Shown in pieces: positions 22,116-26,930 of a DNA stretch of 26,930 nt. This stretch comes from CAZOWL01 sp964583605 (lineage in GTDB: Bacteria > Pseudomonadota > Gammaproteobacteria > Chromatiales > Chromatiaceae): contig CAZOWL010000061.1 in assembly GCA_964583605.1 (NCBI GenBank), forward strand, positions 1 to 26,930. Direction: 5' to 3'. Every line of letters begins with the position of its first letter. The stretch's first letter is position 1. Below the pieces are notes generated by a model, which ran no database searches, was not told the DNA's origin, and saw nothing but the letters and a program-made list of their open reading frames with translations. The translations under genes were made by a program, and so were the position numbers.

Positions 22116-23273
22116 CTACTGCAGCATCGAAACCTGAGGTGCGCCGCGGATCTCGGTCAGGAACCGTTGTAGATCGGGCATCTCCGGGGCACGCTTTGTC
22201 TCCGTGACGAAGCGACGCACCAGCGGCAGCACTTGGCCCGCCAGATCGGCGTCGATCTCGGTCTGCAAGAGCTCGGCGTAGGCCAGCCGTATCGATCGGC
22301 GGCCCGAATGCTTGCCGAGCACCAGGCGATGCGTGCGGCCGAGTTCGGCTGGGTCGATCGTCTGGTAGTTGAGCGGGTCCTTAAGCAGTCCATCCACATG
22401 GATGCCGGACTCGTGCGTGAAGACGCCATCACCGGCCAGGCTCTTGTGCCAGGACACCGGCCGACCAGAGGCCTGGGCGACTAGGCGCGAGAGCGCCTCG
22501 AACCCGGACAGATCGACGCCGGTTGCGACCCCGTGCAGATGCTTCAGGCCGATCACGACCTCCTCCAGGGCGGCATTGCCGGCACGCTCGCCGAGGCCGT
22601 GGACAGTGGTGTTGATGTGGGTCGCGCCCGCCCGTGCCGCGGCGAGGCTGTTCGCGGTGGCCAGCCCGAGGTCGTCGTGGGCGTGCATCTCGAGCGCCAG
22701 GTCGACGACGGCCCGGAGGTTGCGGATGCGCTCATACAGGCCGAAGGGCTCCATCAGACCGAGCGTATCGGCGAATCGCAGGCGGCGGGCGCCGGCCTGC
22801 TGTGCCGCCTCGGCCACGCGCGAGAGGAGCTCGGGGTCGGCGCGGGAGGCATCCTCGGCCCCAACGCAGACCTCGAGTCCTAGGTCGAGCGCCGCGGGCA
22901 CCTGGCGCGCGATCTGATCCAGCACCCACGCACGATCCCGTCCCAGCTTGCGGGCAATCTGCTGATCCGACACCGGGATCGACAGGTCGACCAGGTCCAC
23001 GCCGAGGTCGGCACAGGCGACAATGTCGTCGGCACGCATCCGGCTCCAGACCATCAGCCGGGCGCGCAGGCCGAGTGCCGCGATGGCGCGGATCGCGGCG
23101 CACTCTTCCGGGCCCATCGCCGGGATCCCGACCTCGAGCTCCGGCACGCCGAGCCCATCGAGTCGCTCGGCAATGGCGAGCTTCTCCTCGAGCGTGAAGG
23201 CCACGCCTGCCGACTGCTCGCCGTCGCGCAGCGTCGTATCGTTGATCGTGACGATCGGCTGGGCTGCCTGCAT
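22116..23273 (-). CDS. nifV: Homocitrate synthase NifV
   Basis: Condenses acetyl-CoA with 2-oxoglutarate to homocitrate, the organic ligand of the nitrogenase FeMo cofactor. The 385 residues match NifV/LeuA-type DRE-TIM enzymes: VTINDTTLRDGEQSAGVAF (metal and substrate motif, residues about 8-26), LRFADTLGLMEPFG, EMHAHDDLGLATANSLAA (metal His pair) and HGLGERAGNAALEEVVIGL. GDGVFTHESGIHVDGLLKDP and LVLGKHSGRRSI follow. The frame reaches 23423, but ATG 23273 gives the standard NifV length and lies about 25 nt after the start site predicted from the sigma-54 promoter at 23310-23325; an upstream ATG near 23308 would precede that site. First gene of the nif run. Confidence 0.95.
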   Translation of the reverse strand: MQAAQPIVTINDTTLRDGEQSAGVAFTLEEKLAIAERLDGLGVPELEVGIPAMGPEECAAIRAIAALGLRARLMVWSRMRADDIVACADLGVDLVDLSIPVSDQQIARKLGRDRAWVLDQIARQVPAALDLGLEVCVGAEDASRADPELLSRVAEAAQQAGARRLRFADTLGLMEPFGLYERIRNLRAVVDLALEMHAHDDLGLATANSLAAARAGATHINTTVHGLGERAGNAALEEVVIGLKHLHGVATGVDLSGFEALSRLVAQASGRPVSWHKSLAGDGVFTHESGIHVDGLLKDPLNYQTIDPAELGRTHRLVLGKHSGRRSIRLAYAELLQTEIDADLAGQVLPLVRRFVTETKRAPEMPDLQRFLTEIRGAPQVSMLQ

Positions 23274-23309
23274 CGCTGGGTGCTCTGGAGCTAAGGTGCA
23301 GAGCATCAC

Positions 23310-23325
23310 TGCAAAATGGGCGCCA
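23310..23325 (-). promoter_or_regulatory. Sigma-54 promoter upstream of nifV
   Basis: Read on the minus strand: TGGCGCCCATTTTGCA, with the invariant GG and GC at the correct 10-base spacing, a full TGC(A) -12 element and a T-rich spacer end. The predicted transcription start is near 23299, about 25 nt before the nifV ATG. Sigma-54 control is expected for nif operons. Confidence 0.75.
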
Positions 23326-23743
23326 TGCCCGCGCCGAAGACGCCCTTCGCTGCGGCAGGATCGATCGCGCGCGGCCGAATCAGCGGTGCGGATGCTGCGG
23401 CAGGGCCAGCAAGGACGAGTCAACCGCCCGCGCAGGATGGGAGAATCCGGCCGGTGGTGCAGGGGCCGGTCGGAGGTCCCTGGCCACCGGAGACGCTGGC
23501 GCTGCCAGGCCGCAAGCCGCTCCTAGGACCGCTATCCGCGGCCGATCTTGGCCCCTTTGTCACACAGGCCGGCGCGGCGCTTGTCTGCTTTCCGACATAG
23601 GCCGTGTCCGTGCGATTCGAGCATGGCCAAGACCCGTCGCGGGCCAAGGCGTCCGAGGGGCTCTGGCGTCGGGCGCGAGCCGATCAGGGTCGGATTCGCA
23701 GCCGACCACGATCCCGCTTGCGGCGGCTCGATCCCGATCCGAT
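23326..23743. other. Non-coding stretch upstream of nifV
   Basis: No gene could be supported. Open frames exist on both strands but have no recognisable product or ribosome binding site. It holds the candidate NifA site at 23582-23597. Around 23680-23765 there are two diverged near-copies of a segment containing CGGATTCGCAGCCG / CCGATTTGCAGCCG, suggesting local duplication. Confidence 0.5.
23582..23597. promoter_or_regulatory. Candidate NifA upstream activator site
   Basis: TGT-CTGCTTTCCG-ACA is an exact TGT-N10-ACA match. It lies about 290 bp upstream of the predicted nifV start site, farther than the usual 80-200 bp. One such match has roughly a 10 percent chance of occurring in a region this size, so it is suggestive only. 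Confidence 0.45.
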
Positions 23744-24330
23744 TTGCAGCCGTGGCCGGATCCCGAGCTCGTTTCGCATCTGCGGACAAGCCACCCGGAT
23801 CTCGCCAAGTTGCTCGCAGAGCTTGAGCTACCCGGCCAACGGCTGGCGGAGTCGGTCGGCGCGCTCAATCGTGCGAAGCTCGAGTCGCCGGACCGAGACG
23901 CCGGCCTCGATGCGGCGCGCAAGATCCTGATCGCCCGGGCCGCCCCCGCAATCGACGAGCTCGGGCACCTGGCCTTTCGCGGGCAGCACCTGTCAGTCTT
24001 TGTTGCGGATAGAAGGCCCATCTGCAATGGCGGTCGCGGCTCGAGGCCCTGCTGCGCGGCCAACAAGCCCTGAGACCTGAGGAGGTCGCCAGTCACCATG
24101 AGTGCGTATTCGGCCGCTGGTTCTTCAGCCCGGCCGGGCAGGCGCTGAACAAGATGCCCGCGTTTAGCACCGTGGGAAGACATCATGAGCAGGTGCATCG
24201 ACACGCGCGGCAGATCGTCGAGCCCTATCAGCGCGGCGAGAAGCACAAGGCGACTGACTTGCTTGCGGCGTTCGAGGACGAGCGTCAGAAGCTTTTCGAG
24301 GCCCTGGACGAGCTCTACTCGACGGCTTAG
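23744..24330 (+). pseudogene. Frameshifted gene ending in a CZB (chemoreceptor zinc-binding) domain
   Basis: Two frames join into one protein. The first (TTG 23744 on) reads WPDPELVSHLRTSHPDLAKL and on to AFRGQHLSVFVAD; the codon GAT at 24008-24010 is followed by only two bases before the second frame starts at AAG 24013. That reads KAHLQWRSRLEALLRG, then HHECVFGRWFFSPAGQ, then FSTVGRHHEQVHRHA, and ends TAG 24330. The second part is a CZB domain with its His/Cys/His/His zinc ligands (AHLQW, HHECVFGRW, RHHEQVH). The N-terminal part is helical and not recognised; there is no transmembrane or MCP signalling domain. A one-base deletion explains the break; pseudogene or sequencing error cannot be told apart here. 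Confidence 0.72.
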
Positions 24331-24533
24331 GCGCGGCGGGTGGCCGGAGTCGGTACGAGGGAAGGTACCGGTGAGGCCCGTCAGCTGGGGCACCGGGGGA
24401 CGAGCTAGCCGTCGCGCGGGGTAGGAATCTGAGCAACCTATGCAAGATTGTAGATGGCATGCATTCGAAATATCACTTTCAATAGATGATTTGATCGCGC
24501 AACGTATGACTCATATCCGAGAGGAGACGAGTC

Positions 24534-26261
24534 ATGCGCGTATTCAACGAGATCCGCTTCGATAACCTGCGGGGAGACCTGTTCGGGGGGCTGACCGCGG
24601 CGGTCATTGCGTTGCCGATGGCCTTGGCCTTTGGCGTGGCCTCCGGCGCCGGTCCGGTCGCAGGCCTCTATGGGGCCGTCCTCGTCGGGCTGTTCGCCGC
24701 GCTGTTCGGCGGTACGCCGACCCTGATCTCGGAGCCGACCGGGCCGATGACCGTCGTGATGACAGCGGTCATCGCGAACCTGATCGCGGCGAATCCTGAG
24801 CAGGGCATGGCCATGGCCTTCACGGTCGTGATGCTGGCCGGGGTCTTTCAGATCCTCTTCGGTGTGCTGCGCCTGGGCAAGTACGTGACCATGATGCCTT
24901 ACACGGTCATCTCCGGCTTCATGACCGGCATCGGTGTCATCCTGATCGTGCTCCAGCTGGCGCCCTTCCTCGGCCAGGCGGCCCCGCCGGGCGGCGTGCT
25001 CGGGACGCTCGGATCCTTGCCCGAGCTGATCGAGGCGATCCAGCCCGCCGAGACGCTCCTCGCTGTCCTGACCGTGGGTCTGATCCTGCTTTACCCGGGT
25101 CGCCTGCGCCGGTTCCTGCCGCCGCAGCTCGTCGCCCTCGTGGCAGGCACGTTGCTGTCGCTGTTTTTCTTCGCCGATGTCGAGGTCCGGCGCATCGGCG
25201 AGATACCGAGCGGTCTGCCGTCGTTGCACCTGCCAGTCTTCACGGCCGCGCAGTGGCGACTGATGGTCGTCGATGCGGCCGTGCTGGCCGTGCTCGGGAG
25301 CGTCGACGCGCTGCTCACCTCTGTCATCGCCGAGAGCCTCACTCGCAAGGAGCACAGCTCCAACAAGGAGCTGATCGGCCAAGGCGTGGGCAACCTCGCC
25401 TCCGGACTCTTTGGCGGCATTCCAGGTGCCGGGGCGACGATGGGGACGGTCGTCAACATCCAGACCGGTGCGCGCAGCGCCCTGTCCGGGCTGACCCGAG
25501 CAATCCTCTTGTTGGTCGTCGTGCTCTGGGCCAGCGGGCTGACGGCACATATCCCGCTCGCGGTGCTGGCGGGGATTGCGCTCAAGGTCGGCCTCGATAT
25601 CATCGATTGGTCGTTCCTCAAGCGGGCACACCGTGTCTCGCTGCGCGCGGCCGTGATCATGTACGGCGTGATCGGCTTGACCGTCTTCGTCGACCTCATT
25701 GCGGCCGTCGCCATCGGCGTCTTCGTCGCCAATCTGCTGACCATCGAGCGCCTGATCGAGCTGCAGAGCAATGCGGTGCAGGCCACCAAGGGCCCTGACG
25801 CTGACGAGACGCTGACACGCGACGAGCAGGCCATCATGGAGCGCAGTGGCGGCAGGATCCTGCTCTTCACACTCGGCGGGGCACTCATCTTCGGCATGGC
25901 CAAGGCCATCTCGCGCCAGCACGCCGTGCTCGAGGATCACGATGTCCTGGTCGTCGATGTCTCCGAGGTGCCCTTCATGGGTGTGTCGTCCTCGCTCGCC
26001 ATCGAGCAGCTCGTGCTGGAAGATCTCCAGGAGGGACGCAGCGTTTTCGTCGTCGGGGCCAAGGGGCGGATCCGTGAGCGCTTCGACCGTCTGGGACTCA
26101 CGAAGGCGCTGCCCCCGGATCACCTCGTCGAGACACGCCAGGAGGCCCTCGCCCTCGCGAGCCGGCTGGTGGGCAATGGGAAGGGGTCGGGTGAGTCCGA
26201 CGACGCGCCCAACAATCCGCAACCGTTCGCCCCGGCGTCAGGGGATCAGGTTCGCTCCTGA
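24534..26261 (+). CDS. bicA: SulP family anion permease, BicA-type bicarbonate transporter
   Basis: A 575-residue inner-membrane protein with 10-14 hydrophobic helices and a C-terminal STAS domain (about 430-555). Long stretches are close to cyanobacterial BicA (Na+-dependent HCO3- uptake) as recalled: GGLTAAVIALPMALAFGVAS, FGGTPTLISEPTGPMTVVMT, GKYVTMMPYTVISGFMTGIG, NSNKELIGQG-like HSSNKELIGQGVGNL, GAGATMGTVVNIQTGARSAL and AGIALKVGLDIIDWSFLKRA. The STAS part has VLVVDVSEVPFMGVSSSLAI. ATG 24534 has GAGAGGAG upstream within an AT-richer leader. The likely role is supplying inorganic carbon for CO2 fixation, in keeping with the RubisCO-small-subunit-like gene downstream. Other SulP substrates (sulfate) are less likely given the similarity but not excluded. 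Confidence 0.9.
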   Translation: MRVFNEIRFDNLRGDLFGGLTAAVIALPMALAFGVASGAGPVAGLYGAVLVGLFAALFGGTPTLISEPTGPMTVVMTAVIANLIAANPEQGMAMAFTVVMLAGVFQILFGVLRLGKYVTMMPYTVISGFMTGIGVILIVLQLAPFLGQAAPPGGVLGTLGSLPELIEAIQPAETLLAVLTVGLILLYPGRLRRFLPPQLVALVAGTLLSLFFFADVEVRRIGEIPSGLPSLHLPVFTAAQWRLMVVDAAVLAVLGSVDALLTSVIAESLTRKEHSSNKELIGQGVGNLASGLFGGIPGAGATMGTVVNIQTGARSALSGLTRAILLLVVVLWASGLTAHIPLAVLAGIALKVGLDIIDWSFLKRAHRVSLRAAVIMYGVIGLTVFVDLIAAVAIGVFVANLLTIERLIELQSNAVQATKGPDADETLTRDEQAIMERSGGRILLFTLGGALIFGMAKAISRQHAVLEDHDVLVVDVSEVPFMGVSSSLAIEQLVLEDLQEGRSVFVVGAKGRIRERFDRLGLTKALPPDHLVETRQEALALASRLVGNGKGSGESDDAPNNPQPFAPASGDQVRS

Positions 26262-26553
26262 GCCCTGTATAGCGAATAGGTACCGCGAAGAGACTCATTT
26301 CCCGAGGATCAAAGGCAGCAGCTGCCACCGTGCGATCGGCCCGCGACCACAGGTCATATCGGGAGCGGGCCCGCGCGTTCGCGCGATCGTCGGCCGCGAC
26401 CGCTATTGATCCAGATCAATACATCCCTAGCGAAAATTTCATTTCTGTTGCGGGCATGCGTCCTATACCCTAGCAGTATGGTCGGGAAATCAGTCGTGCC
26501 CGAACCGGTGAATCAACCCGCCGCTTGTGCGGCCGTTAATTAGGGTCTTGAGC
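26262..26553. other. Regulatory intergenic region between bicA and the RbcS-like gene
   Basis: No gene is seen. It contains an inverted repeat GGCAGC-A-GCTGCC (26314-26326), a GC palindrome CGCGCGTTCGCGCG near 26375-26390, the FNR box, and after it an AT-richer stretch with TATACC (26464-26469) that could be a -10 element. Confidence 0.6.
26406..26419. promoter_or_regulatory. FNR/Anr-type binding site
   Basis: TTGATCCAGATCAA is a perfect match to TTGAT-N4-ATCAA. Its centre is 141 bp upstream of the ATG of the RbcS-like gene and about 60 bp before a start site inferred from TATACC at 26464, which would suit class I activation. It predicts oxygen-responsive control. Confidence 0.7.
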
Positions 26554-26877
26554 ATGGCAATCCAGCAACACGAGATCAGCCATCGGGCCGTGGCGCCGTC
26601 ATGGATGCCGCCGAAGCTCAGCGAGTGCATCCGCAAGGGCTGCTTCATCTGCATCGAGCACACTGCCAATGTACGCCCTGGGTACACCCGCTGGGAGCTC
26701 TGGGGTCAACCGAGATGCTACGGTGGCGATGCGACAGCGCTCGATCGAGAGGTCGAGACATGCAAGGAGGCCCACGCCGATCACTACATTCGCCTCAACG
26801 TCGAGGATGTCAGTGTCCACAGCCGTATGAGTCTGTTCGTCCACAGGCCTGAAACGGGCGCTCGACTAAACGCTTAG
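26554..26877 (+). CDS. RubisCO small-subunit-like protein (RbcS-like domain)
   Basis: A 107-residue protein. IRKGCFICIEHTANVRPGYT, RWELWGQPRCYGGDATALDR, EVETCKEAHADHYIRLNVED and MSLFVHRP follow the RbcS pattern (..GY.I..E......TYWE.WG.P.F......V..E...C..A.P.HYI..NA.D.......LSF.V.RP) across almost the whole length, closest to form IC/ID small subunits. The N-terminal 25 residues differ from the usual YLPPL-type start. No large-subunit gene is adjacent: upstream is bicA, and the window ends 53 bp later, so rbcL could lie only beyond it. ATG 26554 has AGGG eight bases upstream; a GTG at 26527 is an alternative. It could be a divergent small subunit or a stand-alone RbcS-like linker/regulator. 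Confidence 0.75.
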   Translation: MAIQQHEISHRAVAPSWMPPKLSECIRKGCFICIEHTANVRPGYTRWELWGQPRCYGGDATALDREVETCKEAHADHYIRLNVEDVSVHSRMSLFVHRPETGARLNA

Positions 26878-26930
26878 AGGCTGTTTGGAAACTGCCGTCT
26901 CAAGCCAAGCGGTTAGCCATCAGTCTGATC

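Noticed and set aside
23560..24393. 277-codon minus-strand frame opposite the CZB fragment
   Set aside because: The CZB motifs with all zinc ligands are on the plus strand; the antisense translation is Ser/Arg-rich with no motif.
24438..26222. 594-codon open frame opposite bicA
   Set aside because: The sense strand encodes a clear SulP transporter; the antisense product is Asp/His/Gln/Arg-rich and has no recognisable motif.
26878..26930. Possible insertion-sequence end (GAGGCTGTTTGGAAACTG) at the window edge
   Set aside because: It resembles ends of some transposons, but no inverted partner or transposase is visible before the window stops.
1..26930. CRISPR arrays, tRNA, rRNA or intact transposase genes
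   Set aside because: None seen by reading both strands; the only repeats are the dispersed palindromic unit, the 12-bp array and the short palindromes listed. Covariance and tRNA-scan searches were not possible here.

Overview
The window looks like chromosomal DNA from a GC-rich, nitrogen-fixing gammaproteobacterium. The combination of a nifV-W-Z-M cluster, a torF-glnK-amtB operon beside ubiK-yifB, a cyanobacterial-type BicA/SulP transporter, a RubisCO-small-subunit-like protein and a two-cysteine ArsR regulator of the persulfide-sensing kind fits a purple sulfur bacterium (Chromatiaceae) or a close autotrophic relative. That placement is inference from gene content; no rRNA or tRNA gene was seen.

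Layout. 1-7000 is a minus-strand housekeeping block: glycogen phosphorylase, a YheS-type ABC-F ATPase, the YifB/ComM AAA ATPase and UbiK. 6700-9600 runs plus: TorF-type porin, PII protein GlnK and ammonium channel AmtB, behind a textbook NtrC site and sigma-54 promoter. 9700-14830 runs minus: Bcp peroxiredoxin, a hybrid histidine kinase with a dead receiver, a REC-PAS response regulator, an ArsR-family regulator and spermidine synthase. 15030-17255 runs plus with tight packing: macro-domain hydrolase, a degenerate REC-EAL protein and a small unknown protein. An EVE-domain gene (minus), a decayed gpmI remnant and thyA (plus) follow.

19530-23600 is a minus-strand nitrogen-fixation operon: nifV, an unrecognised helical-repeat ORF, nifW, nifZ, nifM. 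It has a sigma-54 promoter and a possible NifA upstream activator site before nifV. 23700-24330 holds a frameshifted CZB-domain gene. 24534-26877 holds bicA and, after a perfect FNR/Anr-type box, a stand-alone RubisCO small-subunit-like gene.

The most unusual features are: (1) four copies of a 120-165 bp intergenic repeat whose long stem shows a compensatory base-pair change, one copy lying inside the nif operon; (2) the RubisCO small-subunit-like orphan behind an FNR box next to bicA; (3) the ArsR protein whose two cysteines are spaced as in SqrR/BigR persulfide sensors; (4) a five-unit 12-bp array of start codons at nifM; (5) the gpmI remnant. Nitrogen control is visible at two levels: NtrC/sigma-54 for ammonium sensing and uptake, and sigma-54/NifA for nif accessory genes.
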